A stretch of 64,000 bases of DNA from Ehretia macrophylla (Eukaryota; Streptophyta; Magnoliopsida; Boraginales; Ehretiaceae). Shown piece by piece: positions 1 to 10,281 of the stretch. Below the pieces are notes generated by a model. It was given only the letters and a program-made list of their open reading frames with translations. It made no database searches and had not been told where the DNA came from. The stretch lies in NCBI GenBank assembly GCA_037974665.1, contig CM075765.1, positions 61,654,247 through 61,718,246 on the forward strand. Reading direction: 5' to 3'. The stretch's first letter is position 1. Each line of letters begins with the position of its first letter. The position numbers were made by a program, and so were the translations under genes.

Positions 1-560
1 TATTATTCCACCAGAAGTTTTTCTTTAAATCTTTATACATTTTAGTACTGCCTGGATAGATAGTATATCTAGAACTGTGTGCCTCAGCAAGAATATCCTT
101 CTTCAAAGTTGGATCACTCAGAATATAGATTCTGCCTTTGAATTTGAGAATACCATCGTCGTGCAGTTTGAAATCCGACTCTCCCCCTTTTGAATTCTCT
201 AAGACTTTCAACAATTGAATATCAGCCTGTTGAGCTTCTCGAATCCTGGATAATAATAGAGATTGAATCTGCAAGCTTGCGAATTGAATACCAGAATCTC
301 AAGTATTAGGCTTCCATAAGCATAATTCTTCCATGAATTGCCAATTCTTGATAATCAAGCTAGCAACAGTAGCATTTCGGCTCAAAGCATCAGCAACAAT
401 ATTGGCCTTACACGGAAGATAGTTAATAGTGTAGTTATAGTCCTCAAGTAATTCCAGCCAACGCCTCTGCCTCATGTTCAACTCTTTATGTGAAAACAGA
501 TATTTCAAGCTCTTATGATTTGTAAAGATTTCAAACTTGTTGCCCCAGAGATAATGATGC
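1..560 (-). pseudogene. A1 pol: RNase H C-terminal part and start of integrase (split)
   Basis: Reading leftwards from 560, the protein shows the RNase H run HYLWG, the motif [10 protein letters not shown] (usually [10 protein letters not shown] in this family), then VADALSR, which links RNase H to integrase. It continues to the KNFWWNN region of the integrase H2C2 zinc finger at the window edge. The stretch belongs with 3092-6006 and was separated by the solo LTR. An open frame at 299-661 begins inside that solo LTR, so its first ~34 residues are antisense LTR and not a real N-terminus. The Asp-to-Asn change in TNHKS hits a conserved RNase H position. Clearly retroelement pol; the absolute element end is not visible. 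Confidence 0.9.
556..560. repeat. TSD left copy, solo LTR 561-3086
   Basis: GATGC here against TATGT at 3087-3091: three of five bases match. The corresponding uninterrupted sequence in element A2 is GACGC, so the left copy is the better preserved. Confidence 0.6.
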
Positions 561-924
561 TGTGACGCCCGAGATTTAGCCATGCATTCAATTACTGTTG
601 CATCCCTTGTTTGCGCATTTCTTCTGTGCTTTATTAACCGTCTTCTTAAATTACTATTCACCCCATTTTTAAACTGTATTCTATTAGTGAATTAACATTT
701 TTATTAAATCATATTAAATGTTAGAGTAGTGGGAAAAATGTGCAATTAAGCTGGAGGTGATAGGAGAGCTCGTTTAGAAAATGTTTTTAGTAGTTGAATG
801 AATAGTGTTACGTAACTAACTTGGAGTTTAATTAGCTAACATTAAATTTATGCTTAGGACTTGTTTCTCACTAGTTTGACTCACATTTGACCATACACTT
901 AAACTAAAATAACTCACCTAAGCT

Positions 925-931
925 TATATAA
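925..931 (+). promoter_or_regulatory. TATA-like box in solo LTR
   Basis: TATATAA lies about 365 bases into the LTR and about 200 bases upstream of the donor-like GTGAGG at 1128. That is a plausible place for the LTR promoter, with a short first exon following. Inferred from sequence only; the homologous site in A2 (about 35241) is the weaker TTTATATTA. Confidence 0.4.
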
Positions 932-1127
932 CACACACACAACTCACCTTAAGTCATAACAAGCAAAAATCAAAAAAAAAATGCTGAATAGTACTGTAGC
1001 GCCGAACAGCTCTAGCAGCCAAGGGAAGTGATTTTTGCTCTTCAATCCTTCAATCCAAGCCTCTCCAAGCCTAGAACAAGTGGTTTAGGGTGTGTGCAAG
1101 CCTTCTAGGTGCTCCTACGCGCTTTAG

Positions 1128-2453
1128 GTGAGGGATTTCATGACTCTTTTTGCATATTGAAAATGTTACACTTTTCTTGATTTGTTAGAAATGCTATCAA
1201 ATGCTATTGCAAAGCTTATCTATGCTATTATACATTGTATATAAGTGCTAGAGAACACATTTAAGGCATTAGTTTGTATTTTAAACGGTTGGAATCGTTA
1301 ATTTGATTTTTGAGGTGAATAGTGACGGGATTTTAGGGTTTTGTGTAATTGTGCGTATTGGATTGATTCATTGCTTCTAATATATGCCTTAGGTGCTAAT
1401 GAAGGTATTCCAATAGCCCCGTGCCCTTGAATTGCTCTAAACTTGCATAAAACGTGAAATAGCCGACTTTTTAAAAGGGGTTTCGGGGTTAATGCTAATC
1501 CGGGTGAATTTGAGCTTTATAATTGGTAATATTAGGCTACCTAGGTGCTATAGAAGCTTTGCTAACCCTTGTTTGAAGCCCGGTTAAGGTATGTGTAGTT
1601 CAAAGCTATAAGAGGGAAATTGGGGCTTTTGGGATAATTACGGGTAATTGAACGTGTTTGAGGGTTGTAAGGGTACCTTAAGGGTTAATTAGAAGATTGG
1701 TATAGCTTCCCCTTGAATTTGAATAATTAACATGAGTTTGGAAGGAAAAGCGGATTGAATAACGAAGGGGTTTAAGTTCAAATTCAATTGTTTCACGCTT
1801 CTAAGACCATGGCATGACTCCTTGTGTGTTTAAATGGGATTTCAAGTTGTTTTGGAGCTTTTGGTATAGTTCTATGTGTATCTTGAATATGCTCCTTTGT
1901 AAAACTACTTAATTGCTTATATAAATTGCTTCTATTGTAACTGTTTCGAGGTCAACCTACTTTGTTGATCCTCCCACGTGTTATTGCTTATATTGTTATT
2001 GATATCTTGTCATTGCCAAGTGCATTGCATAGTGGTTGCGCAACCATAGTGTCAGGGGCAGTTGTGTTGAATATCGGCTGGGCGGCAGAGGGCTTGCCAG
2101 TGGATATTCAAACTTCGTACCCTATTCCCTTACTCGCCTGGTCCGGAGATTGCCACGGGGTGTTGGGTCGTAGGATTATCGAGGTACATCTGGAGTACAC
2201 CCACTGGAGTGATTGGGATTATGCCGGCATAGTGATTGTGGTTCGTGGATCGTGAATGAAGACCATTGAAGATTGGTGTATAGGGGTTTTGTGAAATGTA
2301 TCCTTTAAATGTGTGGTTATTTAAGTTATCATTGTTTCTTTAATTGACTAAGTGTTATTGTTGTATAACTGTATTATCTGTTTCTTTGCTCGCCCCGGGA
2401 CTATATCCCTCACTGGGCAACAGTAGTTGCTCATACCTCGATATGTGTTTCAA
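1128..2453 (+). other. Putative LTR-internal intron (solo LTR copy, acceptor mutated)
   Basis: The donor context is TTAG|GTGAGG. The acceptor position, TTTCAG in the sister LTRs, reads TTTCAA here (2452-2453), so this copy would not splice at the usual place. The block that follows keeps the same reading phase as in the other A-type LTRs. Confidence 0.45.
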
Positions 2454-2527
2454 GAGACGCTGAGGGTGATCCCCAGCTTGTTGAGTTAGTAGAGGAGGAG
2501 GAAGTTCAGACTGATCCTTTACCTTAG
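2454..2527 (+). other. Conserved acidic/purine-rich LTR block (A family, solo LTR copy)
   Basis: Two bases after the acceptor position a frame of 23 codons plus TAG opens, ending in an EEEE run and LP-stop. Substitutions against the A1 and A2 copies are mostly silent or conservative. It may be a short coding tail or a GAA/GAG-rich exonic splicing enhancer. Confidence 0.45.
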
Positions 2528-3091
2528 TTGCTGTGCCTGATAGCTTGAGGTGGTTTATGTTCTTGTTGTTGTGCGGAGAACTCGTTTGTTTACTTTATGA
2601 TTCTATTTTGTAGCTTAAGTGATATGTACATGTTATGTAATTGCAAGGTGAAAGATAGATGGTCGTTATAGTAGATTTGGAATCATGGCATGTAATAACT
2701 TATGTTTCTACTTCTAACTACCTTGCATGCTTGGGAGTGAACGTTCTGATGTTCGATTGGTCTCAATTTCTAAGAATGTTCCAATGCTATCATGGAGTGG
2801 CATGATAAGCGGTTTTGTAAAGAAAATATATTGTGAATGCATGCTTGCATGATTCTCACTGTTTGAATGTTTTAAGGTTCAGATGGCCTTGAAGCTAGGT
2901 TTTGATTAGAATTGGTGTTCTAAGTTATTTTGTATCTATATTGAATGTTTATAGGTTTCTAGAATGTCCACGGTACAGGGGAGACTCTGTCCGTTTTTTC
3001 TAAAATTTTGAGACCGGGTTTGGTATTGGGTTGAGAATAGCATGGTTATTAAAGCCTCCGGTCTCATGAGGGATCGGGGCGTTACATATGT

Positions 3092-3561
3092 CATTTCTTT
3101 AATGCAAGAATGATAGCTGCGAGCTCAAGATCATGAGTCGGATAGTTGAGTTCATAAGGTTTCAGTTTCCTGGAAGCATAAGTAATAAGCCTGCCATTCT
3201 GCATCAATACACAACCCAGACCTTCCTTCGAAGCATCACTATAGATCACCAGATTATCATAACCCTCAGGTAAAGCAAGAATAGGAGCTGTAGTCAATCT
3301 CTTCTTCAATTCTTGGAAGTTGGTCTCGCATTTATCACTCCAGTCAAACACCGTTTTCTTCTGAGTAAGCTGAGTTAAAGGCCTTGCGATTTTAGAGAAA
3401 TCCTTGACAAACCTCCGATAATAGCCAGCTAAACCAAGGAAGCTATGAATTTGCGTGATAGTTTCAGGTCGTTTCCAAGATAACACAACTTCAATCTTCG
3501 CTGGATCAACAGAAATACCATCCTGCGAGATAATATGGCCATGAAAAGCAACTTGCTTAAG
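3092..3561 (-). pseudogene. A1 pol: end of reverse transcriptase and first half of RNase H
   Basis: After a TAG at 3559-3561 (Trp in sister copies) the frame continues through the RT thumb with the [19 protein letters not shown] motif. It then enters RNase H, with [15 protein letters not shown] and the [17 protein letters not shown] segment. It stops where the solo LTR was inserted. The frame is the same as the upstream protease/RT piece, so the only breaks are the stop codon and the insertion. On its own it encodes about 150 residues. Confidence 0.93.
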
Positions 3562-4770
3562 CTAGAATTCACATTTGCTAAACTTTGCAAATAATTGATG
3601 CTCCTGAAGAGTCTGCAACACAATTCTGAGATGCTGTTCATGTTCCACCTCAGATCTAGAGTAAACAAGAATATCATCAATGAAGACAACCACAAATTGG
3701 TCTAGATAAGGTCGGAATACCCTCTGCATTAAGTCCATGAAAGCGGCGGGAGCATTAGTAAGACCAAACGGTAAGACAACAAACTCGTAATGTCCATATC
3801 GAGTTCTGAAAGCAATTTTAGGAACATCATCTTTCTTAATCCCCAACTGATAATAGCCTTGCCTCAGATCGAATTTCGAGAATACCCTGGCGCCTTGCAA
3901 CTGATCAAATAACTCTTCAACTAAAGGCAAAGGATATTTATTTTTGATGGTTACCTGATTAAGACCCCGATAATCAATGCATAAGCAAAGAGATCCGTAT
4001 TTCTTTTTAACAAATAAGACTGGCGCACCCCAAGGTGAAGAACTCGGCTGAATGAATCCCTTCTCAAGCAAGTCCTGCAATTGAACTTTCAATTCCTGCA
4101 ATTTGGGTGGAGCCATTCTATACGGAGTCCTAGAGATAGATGAAGTCCCCGGCAGTAAGTCAATCATGAACTCTATCTCCCTATCAATCGGTAACCCCGG
4201 TAATTCCTCAGGAAAGACCCTCGAAAACTCCCTCACGATAGGTACATCATTCAATTTCAATTGATCCACAAGTTGATTAATCAAATATGCAAGATAAGCC
4301 TCACAACCCTTGCTCAATAATTTAGATGCTCTAATAGAAGAAATAATAGGAGTTCCTATAGATTTTCTACTACCAACTATTTTAAGTACAGGCTGGTCGA
4401 GCATTTCTAGATACACAATCTTCTTTCTACAATCAAGCTGGGCATAATATTTACTTAACCAGTCCATCCCCAATATAATTTCAAAGTCGCGAAAACGTAG
4501 AGTAATTAAATCGGCAAGAAAAACACGACCTTGAATATAAATATTACATGCCTTGCAAATAGATTTGGTGACAAACTTCGGCCCCATAGGAGTGTAAACC
4601 ACAAGATCATGCAACAATTTACCATGTTTCAACTTAGCATTTTGTGCACAAATAGGTGTAATAAATGAATGCGAAGCCCCGGAATCAATTAAAATTTTAA
4701 CTGATTGATCATTAAGAAGAAAAATACCTTCTACCACAGCGGTTGTATCTAGAAGCTCCTCAGTATCCAA
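3562..4770 (-). pseudogene. A1 pol: aspartic protease and reverse transcriptase
   Basis: A retropepsin-like protease opens the piece, with [13 protein letters not shown] as catalytic motif and the downstream [15 protein letters not shown] segment. After a linker comes the Ty3/gypsy reverse transcriptase: [20 protein letters not shown], the FDLRQGYYQ motif, [22 protein letters not shown] and the catalytic FIDD box (YxDD equivalent), ending at KFSKCEF. The uninterrupted stretch is about 400 residues. It follows gag in the same frame. The break at its end is a Trp-to-TAG change, not a shift. Confidence 0.95.
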
Positions 4771-6006
4771 AGCAAATACACGGGCCTGACCTCGTGGTGG
4801 TGGTGCTGCAGCTGGTGCCCTGGTCTGAGAGTTCTGAGCGGACGTCTGACCCCTAGGGTTCTTAAATTCATGACAGTCCTTAACCCTTTGCTGATCACTG
4901 CCGCAGCCTGTACACTTGTTCTGTTTCTTCCAACAAACATCCTCAGTATGGCCCTAACGTTGACAGAAGCTGCACTGCTGGTGACGTCTTAGAGCAGTGC
5001 CTCCCGAAAGAGCTCTGTAAGTAGAGGTAGCTGAACTACCCTGCTGCGAACGGGATACTGTTGGACGGAATTGACTCTGAGTCTGACTCTGAACTGGTCG
5101 TGTCTGAGTCTGAGTAGGCCCTGGATAACTCTGAGTCTGCCTCGGCTGTGAACTCTACCCAACTGATATAGCCTGTCCCTGGTACCACTGACTCTGAGAC
5201 TAAAACCGCTTACTCGATTGACTGGTCTCGGCTAACACATCGGCCTTGTGTTTCTCATATCTCGAGGTGGCTCGGCCCACTGCAGCATAATTAGGTAAAT
5301 CATTCACAGATAGATTAAGCATAATATCCCTTCTCAATCCTAGGATGACTCTCTGGAGCTTTATGTCCTTTGGCTGGATCAAGGCTAGCGCATAACGGGA
5401 AAGCCTAGTAAAAGTAGCCTCATATTGATCTACAGTCATACTTCCCTGTTTCAAGTTTATGAACTCTGTTTGACGCCTCTCGCGGGCAACCACCGATATG
5501 TACTTGTCTCGGAATTCTCGGACGACATCAACCCACGAATGATGAACCATTTCGGCTTCCCATTTCTCACTGATAGTATGCCACCAATCTTCAGCGTCAC
5601 CTTCTAAAAGGAATGTGGCATAAGTAGTCTTCCTATCATCATGGCACTCGAGTATTGCTGCCACTCTTTCAAACTTCCTCGGCCACATTTCAGCCTTCAT
5701 ATCATTCGGTTCTCCAAAGAAAGTATAGGCCCCATAATGAATAAACCGGTCATACAGATTACCTCTGATAGTAGTACTATCCCCGGCTCTCGCAGCCTGA
5801 GTACCTCCAACAACCCCTGTCTGACCCTGTTGTGTCACAAACTGGGCGATGGTGTTCATAGCAGTGGCCATTGTGGCTAAGATCTGTGCCGTACTCGGTT
5901 CCTGAACTAGGGGTGCATTTTCTGCCACATCAGCTTCTTGCCCATGAACCCCCTCTTCCGGTTCTCTATCGACATTCTGATTCTCAGTACGATGGCGGGG
6001 CCCCAT
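4771..6006 (-). pseudogene. A1 gag (capsid and nucleocapsid), broken by stops
   Basis: ATG at 6006 opens MGPRHRTENQ. A capsid domain follows with the Retrotrans_gag hallmarks: FFGEPNDMKAEMW, AEDWWHTI, EFRDKYIS and TVDQYEATFTRLSRYA. After SSKRF a TAG interrupts (5200-5202), then a Gln/Ser-rich linker leads to two CCHC-type knuckles near 4850-4990. The stops I can trace (after SSKRF, in the linker and within the first knuckle region) replace Gln CAG codons of the A2 copy by TAG. No frameshift was found between the start and the protease. The leader between primer site and ATG holds a (TA)n run at about 6041-6061. Confidence 0.92.
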
Positions 6007-6345
6007 CTCGAATAGCTAGAATGCAAAGTGTTACGACAGGTATATATATATATATATATATGCAACATATAAGTAAACACATAAAGAAAAGTTCAAATAG
6101 ATTCACATAAAGTCAAGTATATAGAAGTTCATATAAGTATTCTACATTCTTGAAGTACACATAAGTCACTAGACCATACTTGACATTCTAGACTCTTGAC
6201 ATTCTATTTCCATGCTAGCATGTTCATTCCTTATTCAAATTTCACTTAAGCAAATCGAACACTACATATTCATACAATCACAAGGTCGCATAACAAGTCT
6301 CTACCCACAGACCGAGAAATTTAACCCGGCTTCATGCAATCTATA

Positions 6346-6357
6346 GCTCTGATACCA
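6346..6357 (-). other. Primer binding site, A1
   Basis: On the minus strand TGGTATCAGAGC begins six bases inside the 5' LTR end. It is complementary to the 3' end of plant initiator tRNA-Met, the usual primer of Tekay-type elements. Confidence 0.93.
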
Positions 6358-6879
6358 CTTAAATGTCACGCCCTGACCCAACCCCCAAGCTAAAGCTTAA
6401 GTCTGGACCCGACACACGGACATAGTCTCCCTTGTACCGTGGACATTCTAAAAACCTGTAAACTCGCAAATAAGGTAACTACAAGGTAATCAAACTTTTC
6501 ATGGCTATATTTTTAAAGATTCAAGGCCATCCGAGCCTTGAAGCAAACAATAATTCCAAAACCACACAAGCATGCAAGTAACTTGTTTACAACATAGTCT
6601 AATAGCCATGACATTCTAGGATAACATTAAAACATACTTAAAAGATAAAACATTCTACAATAAGCCATTCACTCCCAAGCATGCAAAGTGAATAAAAGTA
6701 GAAACCTAAATTATTACAAAACATAGGCTTCCAAATCTACACCACAATCAACTATCCTTTGACTTGTACAACAAGCATATACATAGCCCTTAGGCCACAA
6801 AATAGGACAAAAGATAAACAGATGAGCCTTACACATAGCAGCAAGAATTTAAACCACCTCAAGCTATCAGGCACAGCAA

Positions 6880-6953
6880 CTAAGGCAAAGGATCAATCTG
6901 AACTTCTTCCTCCTCAACTAACTCTACAAGCTGGGGATCACCCTCAGCGTCTC
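6880..6953 (-). other. Conserved acidic/purine-rich LTR block (A1 copy)
   Basis: 74 bases, two plus 24 codons including TAG, identical in phase and length to the A2 copies. Ends EEEEVQIDPLP-stop. Confidence 0.5.
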
Positions 6954-8289
6954 CTGAAACATATATCGAGGTATGAGCAACCACTGTTGCCCAGTGAGGG
7001 ATATAGTCCAAGGGCGTGCAATGCAACAGATAATACAGTTAAACAACAATAACGATTAGACAATTAAAGAAACAATGATAGCTTAAATAACCACACATTT
7101 AAATGGATACATTTCACATAACCCCAATACACCAATCTTCACTGGTCTTCATTCACGATCCACGAACCACGATCTCGATCACGATAAGCCGGCATAATCC
7201 CCAAACACTCCAGTGGGTGTACTGCGGATGTACCCCCGATAATCCTACGACCCAACATCCCCTGGAAATCTCCGGACCAGGTGAATGAGGGACTAGGGCA
7301 CGGAGTTTGAATATCCACCGGCAAGCCCTCTGCCGCCCAGCCAATATTCAACACATCCGCCCCTAACACTATGGTTGCGCAACCACTATGCAATGAACTT
7401 AACAATGGTAACTTAAAAGCAATAATATAAGCATTAATACATAGGAGGATCAACAAAGTAGGTTGACCTGGAGGCAGTTAGAATAGAAGCAATTATATAA
7501 GCTAATAAGCAGTTTTACAAAGGGACATATACAAGATAAGGATAGAATTATACCAAAAGCTCCAAATCAATTGAAACCACATATAAACACTCAAGAAGTC
7601 ATGCCATGGGTGTAGAAGTGTGAGTCAACCGAAATTGCACCTAAACCCCTTTGTTTTTCAAACTATTTCTCTTCCAAACCAAAGTTAATGATTCCATTTT
7701 CAAGGGAAACTCTCTCAACCTTCTAACTAACCCTCAAGGAACCCTCTCAACCCTCTAACTCATTCAAACGCCCGCGATTACCGCGAAAGCCCCAAATTCC
7801 CTCTTATGGCTTTAAACTACACATACTTTATCCGGTCTTCAAACAAGGGTTATCAAAGCTTCTATAGCACCTAGGTAGCCTAAGAATACTAGAAGTGAAG
7901 CCCAAATCCACCAGGATTCGCATTAACCCCGAAAGCCCTTTGTTAAAGTCGACTATTTTATGTTTTATGCGATTTTAGGACAATGCAAGTGCACGGGGCT
8001 ATTAGACTACCTTCACTAGTACCTAAGGCATCTATTAGAAGCATTGAATCAAGTTAAAATGCGTGATTTCACAAAACTCTAAAATTTCCGTCACTATTCA
8101 CCCCTACGAATTAACTATCGATTTCTACTGTTTAAAACATGAAACAATAGCATAAATGTGGTCTCTACTACATGTACACAACATATATTAGCTTATTTTA
8201 GCCTTGCAATAGCATTTAACATCATTTTCAACAAATCAAGAAAATAGCAACTATTTAGAAATGCGAAAATAAGCCGTGAAATCCCTCAC
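6954..8289 (-). other. Putative LTR-internal intron (A1 copy)
   Basis: GTGAGG donor at 8289 and GTTTCAG acceptor ending at 6954, 1,336 bases apart. This is nearly the same length as in element A2 (1,332). The acidic/purine-rich block 6953-6880 follows in the conserved phase. Confidence 0.5.
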
Positions 8290-9424
8290 CAATGCGCGTA
8301 GGAGCACCTAGGAGGCTTGCACACACCCTAAACTACTTGCTTTAGGCTTGGCTTGGCTTGGCTTGAATTGATGATTTGATGAAGCAAAAATCTCCAAATG
8401 TGCAAGGAAAGGGATGTCGGGTTTGGCACTGTTCACCTGCTGAATTTTTTTGTTTTGTGTTCAAAAGAGCTTGTTTTATGTTATATTGAGTATGTATTGA
8501 GATGGGGTCATGTTGGTTGCTTAAGTGAACTCCTAAAATGCGCGTTATTGACTTAAAAACGAGCCTAAGGTGAAAAGTGTAGGCTAGTTAATTAAATCAC
8601 TATGTTATGTTACGTAATACTATTCATACAACTACAAAAATCATCTTCTAAACGAGCTCTCCTAACGCCTCTAGCTCAATTGCTCATTTTTCCCACTACT
8701 CTAACAATTAATATGATTTAATTAAAAATGCTAATTCGTTAGTAGCATGAAGTTTAAAAATGGAGTGAATAGTAATTTAAGAAGAAAGTTAATAAAGCAC
8801 AGAAGGAAATGCGCAAACAAGGGATGCAACAGTAATTGAATGCATGGCTAAATCTCGGGCGTCACAGTCCAAGTTAATTTGCTGGTCGTATATCGATCAT
8901 AGAAGCAATTTCCTTCATAGCATGGCATATTCCCTTCTTCCTTGATTAGTCAGTAATTGCCATCAATAGTAAGATGAATCAACTCTCCTCAATGATAGGA
9001 CTAGGAATGTGGAATACCAGGACATTTATTTAGATCTTGCGTCCGTCTAGTGGATCCCCCTCTCAGAGGTTGGGATTAAGAGCCATATTTCATAAATCAT
9101 TAATAAATAAAAGGCTCTGAGACTGCTACTTAAGGGCCTTGTCCTGGGCATTCTCTTAAGCTTAAAAGCAAATTCACCGCTTAGCCCCGAAATGCTCTTG
9201 TTAACTAGCCTAAAAAGGCTTGGAAATGGCCATAGGAAGAACACATTCATTTGGTAGTGGGGCTAAAGAGATAGGGAGAATCGGTGAAGAGAGATCTTTT
9301 ATCTTTTATCTTTTGGATAAATCCCTTGTTTAAGGCCTTGAGACTGAGTACGGATATCAAAAGGGTAGGCGTGAGAGAAAGAGTGATGATAAGGACATCT
9401 AGTCTAAGTGCTTATTCTTCTGCC

Positions 9425-9467
9425 AAAAAGGTCCATACCCTTGAATCAAATCTTTAGGGAAATAAAC
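9425..9467 (+). repeat. Short dispersed repeat, copy 1
   Basis: 43 bases starting AAAAAGGTCCATACCCTTGA recur at 10239-10281 with three mismatches. Short dispersed direct repeats of this kind are common in plant mitochondrial DNA. Confidence 0.75.
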
Positions 9468-10238
9468 AATTCCCCAGCTGAGACTAAAAGGATGAAAGTC
9501 ATGATAGAAGAGCCAGGGAAAGTTCAACTACGACTATTGGCTTGAAGCCTAGTTCTTCCAATCTATCCACTTAATGGCTTGATTGTGACCCTACTAGAGG
9601 TGAAAGCGTAAGCGAAAGGGATTGCCTTGGTCTTATTACCGCCCTTACAGCTATTGAATCAGCAGCACATGAATGTCCAGAATCAGCAAGATCCCCAATA
9701 TCTATCGCAGGTGCTGTATTGAAAGACCGATCCGCTACTCGGCTAATATTTGTCCACTAAACCAGATCTGAGACCAGAAAGCCTAAACCCTCACTAAGTC
9801 TTAGAAAGTCGTCAACAATTGTTGGGTGAAGGCGATGCTACCAAAGAGGTGTTCTCAATTGAAAAAGTTTATTAAAACCCGTAAAATTGGCATAGATCTG
9901 CTCTTGCGGTTCTGTCTTGTCCTTCCACTCTTGACCTATGGGCTTTCCTACTTAATATAGCTCTTGGAGCTGCGTTAGTGTAAGGAAGCTAATCGGCTAC
10001 AGTCGAATCCATGGGGAAAAGTAATCAGTCTTGTTCTTCATTGTCGCTACTACTATTTATATAAGGTTGGGCTAATCCCAAGTTTTGGGTCTTCTACCGC
10101 CAATAAGGAAAGGTAACTTAAAGTCCTTTGATGAAGCTCTTTTACAAAGAATCTTCTCTTCTTGAGTAAGCTGAAGCCCTAATGGATCTTAGTTCTCTGT
10201 AATAGGAGTTGGTGATGGCTTTGTCTACCAAGTCGATT

Positions 10239-10281
10239 AAAAAGGTCCATACCCTTGAATGTAATCTTTAGGGATATAAAC
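10239..10281 (+). repeat. Short dispersed repeat, copy 2
   Basis: Second copy of the 43-base repeat at 9425-9467, same orientation. Confidence 0.75.

Larger units (their letters stand above)
561..3086 (+). mobile_element. Solo LTR, A-type Tekay family, nested in element A1
   Basis: Begins TGTGACGCCC and ends GGGGCGTTACA. It aligns over its length with the A1 and A2 LTRs but is clearly more diverged. The flanks are GATGC (556-560) and TATGT (3087-3091), an aged 5-bp TSD. Removing the LTR plus one flank rejoins an RNase H Trp codon and restores the order seen in element A2. No second LTR or internal region is present, so this is a solo LTR left by LTR-LTR recombination. Inside it are a TATA-like box, a splice-donor-like GTGAGG at 1128, and the acidic/purine-rich block at 2454-2527, whose preceding acceptor AG has become AA. 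Confidence 0.93.
1..8866 (-). mobile_element. Tekay-type Ty3/gypsy element A1, left end outside window
   Basis: A minus-strand LTR retrotransposon. Its 5' LTR lies at 6364-8866 and its primer site at 6346-6357. Gag, protease, reverse transcriptase and RNase H follow leftwards. The window opens inside the integrase zinc-finger region, so the 3' LTR is not seen. All coding pieces from 6006 to 3091 stay in one frame, broken by stops. A plus-strand solo LTR at 561-3086 splits the RNase H domain; beyond it the frame resumes once the insertion and its duplicated target are removed. The five bases after the LTR (8867-8871, GTCCA) would be one TSD copy. It is the same family as the element at 34865-44885. 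Confidence 0.95.
6364..8866 (-). repeat. 5' LTR of element A1
   Basis: 2,503 bases; on the minus strand it starts TGTGACGCCCGAG and ends GGGCGTGACA. It contains the donor-like TTG|GTGAG (GT at 8289-8288), the acceptor CAG at 6956-6954, and the conserved GC-rich island around 7180-7400, where an open frame of about 90 codons is kept. Confidence 0.95.

Noticed and set aside
6041..6061. (TA)n run as a possible origin or promoter
   Set aside because: Located in the untranslated leader between primer site and gag; a plain microsatellite also seen in shortened form in A2 (about 37650-37670).
5425..6110. Plus-strand open frames at 5425-5607, 5641-5880 and 5871-6110
   Set aside because: Antisense shadows of the A1 gag gene; no independent support.
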